64,000 bases of DNA from Pantoea ananatis LMG 2665 (GCF_000710035.2 NZ_JMJJ01000001.1:186001-250000), one strand, 5' to 3'; counted from the stretch's first letter, positions 20,863-33,221 are shown. A program made the numbers and translations. The notes: generated by a model not told the origin, from the letters alone.

Positions 20863-22077
20863 TCAACTAGCCGCTGTAGCGGACTGACGGCGTGTTTCCG
20901 CACAATGACGTTGAAATTGGCGGGAAGCGATATAAAGCGCAAGGATAAAACCTGTCACCGCAATAATCAGATCAAACCACATGATGCTGGCGATACTGGT
21001 TCGTGAAAGATGCGCTGTAAATAAAGGGATGGTAAAGCTGGCCAGACTGCCGGCGGTATAAAACACGCCTGTCGCAAAGCCTTTCGCTTGTGGAAAACTC
21101 ATCGCCATAATCGTTGCACCTAGTTGCATAACGCCGCCCGCGGCCGCAAAACCAAATACGAACGCAAAACCGGTAACAATCAGTGGCGTTGGATAGAGGC
21201 AGACGATCAGCAGTGAGAGGGCCGACAGGAAGGTGTAAATGACCATCGCGATGGCTGAGCTCAACACTTTTTTCACCATAACCGCAGTGACGAATACGCA
21301 GGTCAGCGATCCTGCCGTGTAGATACTGAGTAACTTCACCGATGCGGTGTAGGGCATGCCCGCGACAAACTGCCCATACTGTGCCAGCCATTGGCTCACC
21401 AGATAAAACGTCGCCATGCTGATATAGCCGTAAAAGGTGAACACAACCATATCCAGCTGATACAGACGACTACGTGGTGGCGCGGTCACGCTGGCTGATG
21501 TTTCCGAGACTTTCTGTACCCGGTGATCGGGAAACGGCATTTTGATCAGGTAGATTCCGCTCATCGTCATTAAGGCTGCTGCCAGCACGAATGACCAACC
21601 AAACCACAAATCCGCCCAGATAAGCAGGCTAATGATAAACGGCAATAAAAATTGTCCGGCGGAGACAAACGCTTTTATCAGCACGTTAGCGCGGCTGGCG
21701 GAGTCCGGAAAGGCCTCCATCAGCGCCGGATAGGTAGCAGAATCAAGGAAACTGTTAGCCATTCCTGCCAGCACGCCAAAGAAATAGGCCGTGTAAATAT
21801 CCCGGGTAAACAGGATACCGATGAAAAAGGCCACGTAACTGATGATGCCAAAATAGACAAAAGGCTTTCGGCCAAAACGATCCGACAGAAAACCGGTAAC
21901 GATGGTAATCAGTTTGCCAATGCCCAGTGAGGAAATCACAATCGATACGCCCGCCGCATCGGTGTTCCATTGCGCCTGCAGGTTAGCCATGTTGAGAGTG
22001 ATGACCAGCACCCCCATGCCATGAATGAGGTAATTGAGATACAGCCCGGCGGCGGTGGGAATATACTTGTTTTTCAT
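20863..22077 (-). CDS. MFS transporter, YdiM/YdiN-like
   Basis: The 404-residue twelve-helix transporter resembles E. coli YdiN (421). Matches include the short N-terminus before NYLIHGMGV, the GLGIGKL-type helix 2 region (SSLGIGKLITIVTG), SDRFGRKP, ALMEAFPDSAS and FGFAAAGGVMQLGATIM. The start at 22077 has GAGG 9 nt upstream; two Met codons further up are too close to that site. In E. coli ydiN lies beside ydiB and aroD, the same trio as here, although in a different order and chromosomal place. The substrate is unknown; quinate, shikimate or a reduced product leaving the cell is a reasonable guess from context. Confidence 0.82.
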   Translation of the reverse strand: MKNKYIPTAAGLYLNYLIHGMGVLVITLNMANLQAQWNTDAAGVSIVISSLGIGKLITIVTGFLSDRFGRKPFVYFGIISYVAFFIGILFTRDIYTAYFFGVLAGMANSFLDSATYPALMEAFPDSASRANVLIKAFVSAGQFLLPFIISLLIWADLWFGWSFVLAAALMTMSGIYLIKMPFPDHRVQKVSETSASVTAPPRSRLYQLDMVVFTFYGYISMATFYLVSQWLAQYGQFVAGMPYTASVKLLSIYTAGSLTCVFVTAVMVKKVLSSAIAMVIYTFLSALSLLIVCLYPTPLIVTGFAFVFGFAAAGGVMQLGATIMAMSFPQAKGFATGVFYTAGSLASFTIPLFTAHLSRTSIASIMWFDLIIAVTGFILALYIASRQFQRHCAETRRQSATAAS

Positions 22078-22088
22078 CTCAGCCATCC

Positions 22089-22952
22089 TCAAAAAAGGAT
22101 GTTTTTGATGTGATCAACCGGCATCGGTTTTCCCGTCCAGATTTCGAACGCGCTTGCGCCTTGCCACAGCATCATGCCGAGACCGTTAATAATACGGCAG
22201 CCTTTTTTCTCGGCCGTCTCAAGCAAATGTGTTTTACGTGGGATATAGACCACATCGGAGACAATAAGCTCAGGACGCAGGAAGCTCTCGTCGGGAAGCA
22301 GCATCTGTCCTTCAAAGGGTTTCATGCCGACGCCGGTCGCATTGGTCAGAATAACGCTGTCGTTAATTTCAGCACGCAAACGATCGTGGTCGTCGAGGTC
22401 AAAAAGGTGAATCTCACAGTCAGTATGGGCGCGAATCTTCGCAACGGTTTCCTGGGCATTTGCAAAGAATTTATCGCGTTGGTTAAAGACCGAGATCGCC
22501 TTAACGCCATCCAGGGCGGCTTGAACGCAAATGGCCGTTGCCGCACCGCCCGCGCCCAGAATCGTCATCTTTTTGCCCAGAATATCGATGCCCTCTTCAG
22601 CGAGGGCGCGCATATAACCTGTCCCATCCGTGATGTGCCCGGTCAGCACGCCGTTATCATTGACGACGGTATTCACCGCGCCCACAAGCTGTGCTGCGGG
22701 AGACAACGTATCCAGATAGCGGCAAACCTCCGTCTTATTGGGCATGGAAACATTGCATCCGCGCAGCTTCAGCGCACGAAAACCCTGCACCACCTTCTCC
22801 AGTTCCGCAGTGCCGACCTCAAAAGCCAGATAAACATAGTCCAGCCCAAGGTGCGCGAAGGCTTCGTTGTGCATGGTTGGCGACATGCTGTGGCGAATGG
22901 GGGTGGCGATCAGTCCAATCAGCTCGGTATGCCCGGTAATACGTTCTGCCAT
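22089..22952 (-). CDS. ydiB: YdiB-type quinate/shikimate dehydrogenase
   Basis: The 287-residue protein is the length of E. coli YdiB (288). YdiB oxidises quinate to 3-dehydroquinate and shikimate to 3-dehydroshikimate with NAD or NADP. The substrate-binding domain has SMSPTMHNEAF for the carboxylate and the catalytic Lys in SMPNK. The Asp partner lies in TDGTGYM. The Rossmann domain has GAGGAATAI, and the C-terminal helix region GMMLWQGA is conserved. After GAGGAATAI the sequence reads NQRDKFF, close to the NRRDEFF of YdiB and unlike the typical NRT of AroE, which supports YdiB. It begins 10 bp after the enoate reductase stop and is followed 11 bp later by the YdiN-like gene. Confidence 0.9.
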   Translation of the reverse strand: MAERITGHTELIGLIATPIRHSMSPTMHNEAFAHLGLDYVYLAFEVGTAELEKVVQGFRALKLRGCNVSMPNKTEVCRYLDTLSPAAQLVGAVNTVVNDNGVLTGHITDGTGYMRALAEEGIDILGKKMTILGAGGAATAICVQAALDGVKAISVFNQRDKFFANAQETVAKIRAHTDCEIHLFDLDDHDRLRAEINDSVILTNATGVGMKPFEGQMLLPDESFLRPELIVSDVVYIPRKTHLLETAEKKGCRIINGLGMMLWQGASAFEIWTGKPMPVDHIKNILF

Positions 22953-22962
22953 GATAGTGTCC

Positions 22963-24996
22963 TCAGTAAGTTAAAAGTGGAATGCTTGTCGCTTCGTGGC
23001 TGCCCAGTGCGCCAGTCTCTTCCAGGGCATCCAGTACGTTGCGTCCTTCGCGTACACCATCAATAATTCGCCGGGCTTTCAGGCTGTCGCCGATGTTCAT
23101 TATTTTGATATGTCTGGCGGTGGCCCAGCGCTCAACGGCCTCGAAACCGCTGCGGTTGGGGCACATCCCCAGACAGATAAAGCCGTAGTCGAAAGCGATG
23201 TCGAAGGTGTGGTGGGCGTTTTTAACGCGGAAGCGATCGGGTTTGACCTCAATGAGCTGCGTGTCCATGTGTTGTTCTACCTGGTGCTGTTCAAGCAGCG
23301 CTAACATGGCACTCTTTGTGATGATGTCGAGGTCGCGTCCTGGTGAATTCTGCATTTCAATCAGTACTGCTTCAGCGCCCCGGGTGGCAAAATACTCGAT
23401 GACATCGAGTCCAACGGCACCGCCGCCGACCACGGCGATACGTTTGCCTTGCAGCGCGCTGAATGTATCCAGGTGTTGAATCATGCCCGTAATCGTGAAC
23501 ACGACGCTGCCGGGGCGGTCGATCGTCTCATGTAATCCCGCAATGGGCGGCAGCAGGGGGACAGAGCCCGTGGCATTAACAATTAAGTCGGGACGCAGAA
23601 CCTCAAGCTGCTCGGGCTGAACCTGTTGTCCCAGATGCAGTTGTAAATTCTCCAGCCGGGCCATACGGTTGCGCAGGAATTGCGGAAAATCGGCAATACG
23701 TTTTTTTTCGGGTAATCGTGCGATCTCGACAGCCAGCCCACCGATATGGTTTTTGGCTTCGAACAGCCAGGTCTTGCACCCTACCTCTGCGGCGGTGCAG
23801 GCGGCTTCGATGCCTGCCGTGCCAGCCCCGATCACGACGACACGCGTCGGTCGCTTGACCTGGCGCTGCTTATAAGCGTCGCCATGGATGATATCGGGGT
23901 TAATTGAGCAGCGAAGGGGAAGAGAGCGGGCGATGCGATGGTCGGCGCATCCAATATTGCATGAGATACACTTACGCATCGTCTCCTCATGCCCACTCTG
24001 TACCTTTTGTACCCAATCCGGTTCAGCAATCAACCCACGACCAATGGCGATCAGGTCCGCGTCACCCTGAGCAAGAATGTCTTCAGCAAGTTGCGGGGTG
24101 CGGATATTGCCTGCGACAACGGTGGGCTTATTAAATCTGGTGCGAACGGCACGTGACAGATAGCGTTTCCAGCCATCCTCTTGAGACATTTGGTCTATCT
24201 GTAAATACAGGTTGTCATTCTGCGCCGCTGACACATTGATGATGTCGACCTTTTCCTGACAACGTTCAAGAATGTGTAGCGAATCTTCCAGCGTGTTTCC
24301 GCCTTGTAAGAAATCATCCGCGCTGATACGCAGGCTGATGGGAAACATCGGTCCCACGCAGGCCCGAACTTTGTCGACAATCAGGGTTAAAAAGCGCGAC
24401 CGATTCTCGATATTGCCACCAAATTCATCAGTACGCTGATTAAACAGTGGAGATAAAAACTGACTGATTAAATAAGAGTGACCGGCATGAATCTCTACGC
24501 AGTCAAAATTGGCGCGTCTGACGCGTTCTGCTGCGTCGCCAAATTTGTCAACCGCCCGATATATTTCCTCATGCGTCATCGGACGGGGAATATTACCATT
24601 CTTTTTGGACGGGACCGCGGAGGCGGAAATGGGCATTTCCCCATTTAGGCGATAGGCATAGGCTGATGCACCGGCGTGGTTTAACTGGATGGCGACACAG
24701 GTTCCATGTTTATGCAACGTCTCGGTAAGTTTGTATAAGCCAGGAATATACTGATCATTATCAATGCGCAGTTGTGTGGTGCCGTTCGACGCGAAGGGAA
24801 AATCCACACAAATATTCTCAATCGTAATGAGCCCAGTGCCGCCCCTGGCGCGAAGCGAATAGTAATCAAGCTGTTCCTGAGACACTTCGCCATTCAGACT
24901 GGCCAGGTTGGTGCCCATTGGCGGCATGATGACACGGTTTTTTAATGTCATTCCGTTGATTGTGAGCGGGGTAAACAGGTGAGGATAAGCGTGCAT
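22963..24996 (-). CDS. FMN/4Fe-4S/FAD enoate reductase (2,4-dienoyl-CoA reductase family)
   Basis: The 677-residue flavoprotein is built like FadH and clostridial enoate reductases. Residues 1 to about 330 form an Old Yellow Enzyme TIM barrel that binds FMN (LFTPLTINGMTLKNRVIMPPMG, with HAGHSYLISQFLSP carrying the active-site Tyr175). Cysteines 343, 346, 350 and 363 form the 4Fe-4S site. A C-terminal FAD/NAD(P)H module has GAGTAGIEAA near residue 390 and a second dinucleotide fold (VVGGGAVGLDV). Such enzymes reduce C=C bonds conjugated to a carbonyl or thioester. The Met at 24996 follows GGAGA. As first gene of the operon with YdiB and AroD, it may act on 3-dehydroshikimate or a cinnamate, but this is inference. 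It is unlike fadH, which normally stands alone. Confidence 0.88.
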   Translation of the reverse strand: MHAYPHLFTPLTINGMTLKNRVIMPPMGTNLASLNGEVSQEQLDYYSLRARGGTGLITIENICVDFPFASNGTTQLRIDNDQYIPGLYKLTETLHKHGTCVAIQLNHAGASAYAYRLNGEMPISASAVPSKKNGNIPRPMTHEEIYRAVDKFGDAAERVRRANFDCVEIHAGHSYLISQFLSPLFNQRTDEFGGNIENRSRFLTLIVDKVRACVGPMFPISLRISADDFLQGGNTLEDSLHILERCQEKVDIINVSAAQNDNLYLQIDQMSQEDGWKRYLSRAVRTRFNKPTVVAGNIRTPQLAEDILAQGDADLIAIGRGLIAEPDWVQKVQSGHEETMRKCISCNIGCADHRIARSLPLRCSINPDIIHGDAYKQRQVKRPTRVVVIGAGTAGIEAACTAAEVGCKTWLFEAKNHIGGLAVEIARLPEKKRIADFPQFLRNRMARLENLQLHLGQQVQPEQLEVLRPDLIVNATGSVPLLPPIAGLHETIDRPGSVVFTITGMIQHLDTFSALQGKRIAVVGGGAVGLDVIEYFATRGAEAVLIEMQNSPGRDLDIITKSAMLALLEQHQVEQHMDTQLIEVKPDRFRVKNAHHTFDIAFDYGFICLGMCPNRSGFEAVERWATARHIKIMNIGDSLKARRIIDGVREGRNVLDALEETGALGSHEATSIPLLTY

Positions 24997-25391
24997 ACAG
25001 AGTCTCCACAAAAGATCCGACAGCCAGGCTGAGACGACCTCGATGTGTTTTGCGTTAATCTTTATCTGTGGCGATGATAGCGAGGGGGAATGAGCGGAAA
25101 TAATGCTTTTTTTTCTACAAGCTATAGGTGAGCTCTATGGAGTTAACGATCAAATAACATAAAAATGAAAATGATATTAATTAAATCAGCAAGCCATTTA
25201 CGTCTTGTGAAAAAAGAGAAGGGAAAGTTGAGAGGGAAATGATGCGAGTCAAAATATCAACGTTGTTGCTGAATAAATAACAGGAGTTCTGCAATAAAAT
25301 AAATCGCGATTAATTGTTTTAGCGCAGTTTTTGCCAGATGAAAAAAAGCCCGAACGGCAGAGCCGAACGGGCTGGTTACATTATTTACGCG
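24997..25391. other. AT-rich intergenic region upstream of the enoate reductase operon
   Basis: This 395-bp stretch holds the presumed promoter of the enoate reductase operon (minus strand) and, at its right end, the leuABCD terminator. It is strongly AT-rich (runs such as TAATTAAATCAG and GCTTTTTTTTC), in contrast to the flanking genes. I see no convincing small gene or RNA in it. Confidence 0.6.
25341..25373 (-). terminator. Intrinsic terminator of leuABCD
   Basis: On the minus strand, 20 bp past the leuD stop, AGCCCG and CGGGCT with an inner TTCGGC/GCCG repeat form a long hairpin followed by seven T residues. Confidence 0.85.
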
Positions 25392-25997
25392 TTAACGCAT
25401 AAAGGCAGGCTGGTTACTTTCGTAAGCCGAGATCGCGCTTTCGTGCTGCAGCGTCAGGCCGATACTGTCCAGCCCGTTCAGCATGCAGTGACGACGAAAG
25501 TCATCAATCTTAAAGCTGTAGGTGTTGTTGCCCGCTTTCACGACCTGCGCTTCCAGATCCACTTCGAAGCGGATACCCGGATGCGCATTCACCAGCGTAA
25601 ACAGCTCCTCCACCTGCTCATCGCTCAGCGTAACCGGCAGCAACTGGTTGTTGAAGCTGTTGCCATAGAAAATATCGGCAAAGCTGGGCGCAATCACCAC
25701 TTTAAAGCCGTAATCGGTCAGTGCCCAGGGCGCATGCTCACGTGACGAACCACAACCAAAGTTTTCCCGCGTCAGCAGGATAGAAGCACCTTTATACTCC
25801 GGAAAGTTGAGAACGAAGTCCGGATTGGGTTCCAGGCCGTGATCGTCCAGGAAACGCCAGTCATTGAACAGGTGGGCGCCAAAGCCTACGCGGGTGACTT
25901 TCTGCAAAAACTGCTTTGGAATGATGGCATCGGTATCGACGTTAGCGGCGTCCAGTGGAACCACCAAACCAGTATGTTGGGTAAATTTTTCTGCCAT
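25392..25997 (-). CDS. leuD: 3-isopropylmalate dehydratase small subunit
   Basis: LeuD pairs with LeuC to isomerise 2- to 3-isopropylmalate in leucine synthesis. The 201-residue protein is of E. coli length. The N-terminal [24 protein letters not shown] and the swivelling-domain motif [15 protein letters not shown] are typical of the aconitase-family small subunit. It is the last gene of leuABCD, starting 10 bp after leuC, and is followed by the operon terminator. Confidence 0.98.
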   Translation of the reverse strand: MAEKFTQHTGLVVPLDAANVDTDAIIPKQFLQKVTRVGFGAHLFNDWRFLDDHGLEPNPDFVLNFPEYKGASILLTRENFGCGSSREHAPWALTDYGFKVVIAPSFADIFYGNSFNNQLLPVTLSDEQVEELFTLVNAHPGIRFEVDLEAQVVKAGNNTYSFKIDDFRRHCMLNGLDSIGLTLQHESAISAYESNQPAFMR

Positions 25998-26007
25998 GAT
26001 GGTGTCC

Positions 26008-27405
26008 TTATGTCAGGCTGCGAATGTCGGCGAAATGGCCATTAACGGCGGCAGCGGCGGCCATTGCCGGGCTAACCAAATGCGTCCGTCCGCCACGGCC
26101 CTGGCGGCCTTCGAAGTTACGGTTACTGGTTGAGGCACAGCGCTCGCCGGGGTTCAGACGGTCGTTGTTCATGGCCAGACACATTGAGCAGCCGGGCAAG
26201 CGCCACTCAAATCCTGCTTCAATAAAGATCTTATCCAGCCCTTCCGCTTCGGCCTGTGCTTTAACCGGGCCTGAACCCGGCACCACCAGTGCCTGAACGC
26301 CAGGCGCGACCTTACGCCCTTTGGCAATCGCGGCGGCGGCACGCAGATCTTCAATGCGTGAGTTTGTGCAGGAGCCAATAAAGACTTTATCAATGCTGAC
26401 ATCGGTCAGTTTGATGCCGGGTTGCAGATTCATGTAAGCCAGCGCTTTCTCCGCAGAGGCGCGCTCGACCGGATCGGCAAACGAAGCCGGATCGGGAATC
26501 TGCGCATCCACCGCGATCACCTGGCCGGGGTTGGTTCCCCAGGTCACCTGCGGTGCAATCTCTTCCGCATGCAGCGTCACCACGCGGTCAAACTTAGCGC
26601 CTGGGTCGGACTTCAGCGTGCCCCAGTACTCAACGGCCTGCTCCCATTTTTCACCTTGAGGTGAAAACTGGCGACCTTTCAGGTAAGCGAAGGTGGTCTC
26701 ATCCGGGGCGACCAGACCGGCTTTTGCGCCCATCTCGATAGCCATGTTGCACAGCGTCATGCGGCCTTCCATGCTCAGCGCTTCAATCGCCGAGCCACAG
26801 AATTCAACAACGTGGCCGGTACCGCCTGCGCTGCCGGTTTTACCAATAATCGCCAGTACGATATCTTTCGCCGTAATGCCCGGCGCAACCGTACCTGTCA
26901 CTTCAATCTTCATGGTTTTGGCACGGCCCTGTTTCAGGGTTTGCGTGGCAAAAACATGCTCAACCTCTGACGTACCAATACCAAAGGCCAGTGAACCAAA
27001 GGCACCGTGCGTCGCCGTGTGGGAATCGCCGCAGACAATGGTCATGCCGGGCAGCGTCATGCCTTGCTCTGGCCCAATCACATGCACGATGCCTTGGAAC
27101 GGGTGATTCAGGTCATACAACTGCACGCCGAATTCGGCACAGTTTTTCATCAGTTCCTGCATCTGAATACGCGCCATTTCACCCGAAGCATTAATATCTT
27201 TGGTCTGGGTGGACACGTTGTGATCCATGGTGGCAAACGTCTTTGAAGGCTGACGAACTTTACGACCGTGGGCACGCAAGCCATCAAAGGCCTGTGGCGA
27301 AGTCACCTCATGAATCAGATGACGATCGATATAGAGCAACGGTGTTTCATTCGGCGCTTCGTGAACGACATGTGCATCAAATAACTTCTGGTATAAGGTT
27401 TTCAT
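26008..27405 (-). CDS. leuC: 3-isopropylmalate dehydratase large subunit
   Basis: This is the 465-residue aconitase-family subunit (E. coli 466) that carries the 4Fe-4S cluster. I use the Met at 27405 ([14 protein letters not shown]), which matches the family; the frame is open further upstream into leuB. Cluster ligands are visible as Cys in GSCTNSR and in CSMCLAMN. Substrate-site motifs include [14 protein letters not shown] and [12 protein letters not shown]. The start is 4 bp after the leuB stop. Confidence 0.98.
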   Translation of the reverse strand: MKTLYQKLFDAHVVHEAPNETPLLYIDRHLIHEVTSPQAFDGLRAHGRKVRQPSKTFATMDHNVSTQTKDINASGEMARIQMQELMKNCAEFGVQLYDLNHPFQGIVHVIGPEQGMTLPGMTIVCGDSHTATHGAFGSLAFGIGTSEVEHVFATQTLKQGRAKTMKIEVTGTVAPGITAKDIVLAIIGKTGSAGGTGHVVEFCGSAIEALSMEGRMTLCNMAIEMGAKAGLVAPDETTFAYLKGRQFSPQGEKWEQAVEYWGTLKSDPGAKFDRVVTLHAEEIAPQVTWGTNPGQVIAVDAQIPDPASFADPVERASAEKALAYMNLQPGIKLTDVSIDKVFIGSCTNSRIEDLRAAAAIAKGRKVAPGVQALVVPGSGPVKAQAEAEGLDKIFIEAGFEWRLPGCSMCLAMNNDRLNPGERCASTSNRNFEGRQGRGGRTHLVSPAMAAAAAVNGHFADIRSLT

Positions 27406-27409
27406 TTTA

Positions 27410-30066
<2,657 letters not shown>

Positions 30067-30107
30067 CGTGTTCATCCTTTTGCGTTTCTTGCCTTGCAAC
30101 GAGCATA

Positions 30108-30136
30108 AAAAAACCCGCGACAGGCGCGGGTTTTTA
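30108..30136 (-). terminator. leu operon attenuator
   Basis: On the minus strand AAAACCCGCG, loop CCTGT, CGCGGGTTTTTTT forms a GC-rich stem with a U-tract 19 nt after the leuL stop and ahead of leuA. This is the classic position of the leucine attenuator. Confidence 0.9.
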
Positions 30137-30154
30137 ACTTTTAGAAGGTTCGAA

Positions 30155-30238
30155 TCAGTGTTTGATTTCGCCCACAAGTCTACCGCGCAGATAAGTTGCG
30201 TTTAGTAGTAGACCTGATAGACGGAAAGAACGTGACAT
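30155..30238 (-). CDS. leuL: leu operon leader peptide
   Basis: The 27-residue peptide starts [19 protein letters not shown] and ends IKH. It has six leucines, and four of them use the rare CTA codon, three in a row (codons 10-12). Ribosome stalling there at low charged tRNA-Leu would favour the antiterminator over the attenuator hairpin just downstream. The E. coli leader (28 residues) also has a run of CTA leucine codons and the same start and end pattern. Confidence 0.93.
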   Translation of the reverse strand: MSRSFRLSGLLLNATYLRGRLVGEIKH

Positions 30239-30271
30239 GTTTCAAACCTCGTGAATTTTTTGCTGCCTCTA

Positions 30272-30300
30272 TTGGTACTGGAATCGCCAATCGATGTCAA
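30272..30300 (-). promoter_or_regulatory. leu operon promoter
   Basis: Minus strand: TTGACA (30295-30300), a 17-bp spacer, then TACCAA(T) (30272-30277). This places the transcription start about 25 nt before the leuL ATG. The -35 is perfect and the -10 weak, similar to the E. coli leu promoter. Confidence 0.7.
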
Positions 30301-30972
30301 CCATAAGCGAAGGGTTATTTTTTTGTCACAGTAAAGAAAAATGTTCTGACATTTAACGCCTGCGCAGAGTATTAAACGAGACCCTTTGCACGCGCGGCGT
30401 TTAGTGCCGACGATCCGGGCCTGAAGGGCTACGGTGATGGAGTAATGCAATGAAATATAATGATAATTTACTGTCGTGGCATCATTTTACCCAGGCGGTT
30501 TTGTTTAAAGGCAGCATAATCGAATGTGCATGACGCGTTTATAAGAGACTTACGCCATAAAAGTGCCCGACCAAAACACGGCTGCCTGAAGGCCTGCATC
30601 ATATGTTTTTTTTATTTCTTAGATACGGCTGGAAAAAATATCAATCCCAGCATTTTCCTCTGCTATTAACAGACGTATTTAGTTTAATAATCGTAAGCCA
30701 AAGTTGGCGAGCAGAGCCTTTGTATCCTGCGCCCTTTAATAAAAGGCGTTTGGCGTTTGCCAGCCCGTTTTTCTGCGGTTATGGTAATCGACCTACTCTT
30801 AGAAAAAATAACCCAGCAGAATTCTCTGTATCGGGACAGCAGAAATGAATTCTGCTGTCTTTGCAAAAACATAAGGTTTTGATCTTAATTGGCGAATAGC
30901 AGGGCAGGATGCATGTGGCTAGCGGGAAAGCAGTCGTCAGTAGATTCAGTTCCTCAAGCCGGGAGGCAGAAA
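30301..30972. other. Intergenic region between leuL and ilvI without leuO
   Basis: About 670 bp between the divergent leu and ilvIH transcription units. In E. coli the LysR gene leuO occupies this place; no helix-turn-helix reading frame is present here. A plus-strand 81-codon frame at 30603-30848 lacks recognisable features, and I do not call it a gene. The AT-rich part (about 30590-30880) should hold the ilvIH promoter and, by analogy with E. coli, Lrp sites, but I could not place them. Confidence 0.6.
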
Positions 30973-32697
30973 ATGGAGATGTTGTCAGGAGCCGAAATGG
31001 TCGTCCGGTCGTTAATCGATCAGGGCGTTAAGCAGGTATTCGGTTATCCGGGTGGCGCAGTGCTCGACATTTACGATGCGCTGCAGACCGTCGGCGGTAT
31101 TGATCACGTTCTGGTTCGTCACGAGCAGGGCGCCGTGCATATGGCCGATGGCCTGGCTCGCGCAACCGGCGAAGTGGGCGTGGTGCTGGTAACGTCGGGT
31201 CCGGGCGCAACCAATGCGATCACCGGTATTGCGACGGCCTATATGGATTCTATTCCGTTGGTTATTCTGTCAGGTCAGGTGCCTTCATCCCTGATCGGCT
31301 ACGACGCCTTCCAGGAATGTGACATGGTCGGTATTTCCCGTCCGGTGGTGAAACACAGTTTCCTGGTGAAAAATACCGAAGAGATCCCGACGGTACTGAA
31401 AAAAGCCTTCTGGCTGGCATCCACGGGGCGTCCTGGACCGGTAGTTATCGATCTGCCAAAAGATATTCTCAATCCTGCCAATAAGCTGCCTTATCATTAT
31501 CCGCAGGAAGTGAGCATGCGCTCCTATAATCCGACGATTCAGGGGCATAAGGGCCAGATCAAGCGTGCGTTAAACACGTTGCTGGCAGCGCATAAGCCGG
31601 TGATCTACGCCGGAGGCGGCGCGATTACCTCTTCGTGCGAAGCCGAACTGCTGCAGCTGGCCGAGCGCCTGAATATTCCGGTTACCACGTCATTGATGGG
31701 GCTGGGCGCGTTTCCCGGCAGTCATCGTCAGTGCGTAGGCATGCTTGGCATGCATGGCACCTACGAAGCAAATATGACCATGCACAATGCCGATTTGATT
31801 TTCGGAGTGGGCGTTCGTTTTGATGACCGCACCACGAACAATCTGGCGAAGTATTGCCCGAACGCTACCGTGATGCACATCGATATCGATCCTACTTCCA
31901 TTTCAAAAACGGTGGCGGCCGATATTCCGATCGTTGGGGATGCCAAACAGACGTTACAGCAAATGCTCGAACTGCTTGACCAAAGCGAAGCGAAGCAGCA
32001 ACTGGACAGTCTGCGCGACTGGTGGCAGTCGATTGAAACCTGGCGTGGTCGTCAATGCCTCGAATACGATCGCACCAGCGACAAAATCAAACCGCAGGCG
32101 GTTATCGAAACCATTTGTCGTCTCACCAACGGGGAGGCCTATGTGACCTCGGATGTGGGTCAGCATCAGATGTTCGCCGCCCTCTATTACACCTTCGATA
32201 AACCCCGTCGCTGGATCAACTCCGGTGGTCTCGGCACCATGGGCTTTGGCCTGCCTGCCGCACTGGGGGTGAAAATGGCCCTGCCTGACGAAACCGTCAT
32301 CTGCGTTACGGGCGATGGCAGTATTCAGATGAACATCCAGGAGCTCTCTACCGCACTGCAGTACGATTTGCCGGTGTTGGTGCTGAACCTGAATAACCGT
32401 TTCCTGGGCATGGTGAAGCAGTGGCAGGATATGATCTATTCTGGCCGCCACTCTCAATCCTATATGGAATCGCTGCCTGATTTTGTTCGTCTGGCAGAAG
32501 CCTATGGCCACGTGGGTATTGCCATTAATCATCCCGCTGAGCTGGAAGAGAAGCTGGCCATGGCGCTGGAAACCCTGGCGACAGGACGGCTGGTCTTTGT
32601 TGACGTCAACGTTGACGGCAGCGAGCATGTTTACCCGATGCAGATTCGCGGTGGCAGTATGGACGAAATGTGGTTGAGCAAAACGGAGAGGACATAA
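30973..32697 (+). CDS. ilvI: Acetolactate synthase III large (catalytic) subunit
   Basis: The 574-residue protein has the same length as E. coli IlvI. The enzyme (AHAS III) condenses pyruvate with pyruvate or 2-oxobutyrate using TPP, the first common step to valine, leucine and isoleucine. I take the ATG at 30973 after GGGAGGCAGAA; the open frame extends upstream without homology. The N-terminal TPP-binding domain has the catalytic Glu in [12 protein letters not shown]; the central FAD domain follows. The C-terminal TPP motif is [15 protein letters not shown] ending at LNLNN. The ilvH start is 2 bp past its stop. Confidence 0.98.
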   Translation: MEMLSGAEMVVRSLIDQGVKQVFGYPGGAVLDIYDALQTVGGIDHVLVRHEQGAVHMADGLARATGEVGVVLVTSGPGATNAITGIATAYMDSIPLVILSGQVPSSLIGYDAFQECDMVGISRPVVKHSFLVKNTEEIPTVLKKAFWLASTGRPGPVVIDLPKDILNPANKLPYHYPQEVSMRSYNPTIQGHKGQIKRALNTLLAAHKPVIYAGGGAITSSCEAELLQLAERLNIPVTTSLMGLGAFPGSHRQCVGMLGMHGTYEANMTMHNADLIFGVGVRFDDRTTNNLAKYCPNATVMHIDIDPTSISKTVAADIPIVGDAKQTLQQMLELLDQSEAKQQLDSLRDWWQSIETWRGRQCLEYDRTSDKIKPQAVIETICRLTNGEAYVTSDVGQHQMFAALYYTFDKPRRWINSGGLGTMGFGLPAALGVKMALPDETVICVTGDGSIQMNIQELSTALQYDLPVLVLNLNNRFLGMVKQWQDMIYSGRHSQSYMESLPDFVRLAEAYGHVGIAINHPAELEEKLAMALETLATGRLVFVDVNVDGSEHVYPMQIRGGSMDEMWLSKTERT

Positions 32698-32699
32698 TT

Positions 32700-33191
32700 A
32701 TGCGTCGCATTTTATCGGTTTTGCTGGAAAACGAATCCGGCGCATTGTCTCGCGTAGTGGGCCTGTTTTCACAACGCGGCTATAACATTGAGAGTCTCAC
32801 CGTTGCGCCCACAGACGATCCTACGTTGTCACGCATGACGATTCAGACCGTGGGCGACCAGAAAGTGCTGGAGCAGATCGAGAAGCAACTGCACAAGCTG
32901 GTCGATGTACTGCGCGTCACGGAGTTGGGGCAGGGCGCTTACGTTGAACGTGAAATTATGCTGGTGAAAATTCAGGCAACGGGCTATGGCCGTGAAGAGG
33001 TAAAGCGCAGCGCCGAAATTTTCCGTGGACAGATCATTGACGTTACGCCTTCACTTTACACGGTTCAGCTGGCAGGGACTAGCGACAAGCTGGATGCCTT
33101 TTTGAACACCGTCCGGGAAGTGGCGGAAATTGTTGAAGTAGCCCGCTCGGGGATTGTGGGCGTGTCTCGTGGTGAGCGCATTATGCGTTAA
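32700..33191 (+). CDS. ilvH: Acetolactate synthase III small (regulatory) subunit
   Basis: The 163-residue protein is the same length as E. coli IlvH. The N-terminal ACT domain ([20 protein letters not shown]) binds valine for feedback inhibition; Gly14, altered in known valine-resistant mutants, is retained in ESGAL. The C-terminal half stabilises the catalytic subunit. It is translationally adjacent to ilvI and followed by a terminator. Confidence 0.98.
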   Translation: MRRILSVLLENESGALSRVVGLFSQRGYNIESLTVAPTDDPTLSRMTIQTVGDQKVLEQIEKQLHKLVDVLRVTELGQGAYVEREIMLVKIQATGYGREEVKRSAEIFRGQIIDVTPSLYTVQLAGTSDKLDAFLNTVREVAEIVEVARSGIVGVSRGERIMR

Positions 33192-33221
33192 TGACGCACT
33201 GGTAGCCTCAGCGAAATTTGC

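Noticed and set aside
25128-25146. Partly symmetric CTATAG...CTATGG sequence upstream of the enoate reductase operon
   Set aside because: Symmetry is too short and imperfect for an operator call in AT-rich DNA.
30603-30848. 81-codon plus-strand frame in the leuL-ilvI gap
   Set aside because: No ribosome-binding site of note, no recognisable domain, low-complexity AT-rich beginning; likely chance frame in a control region.
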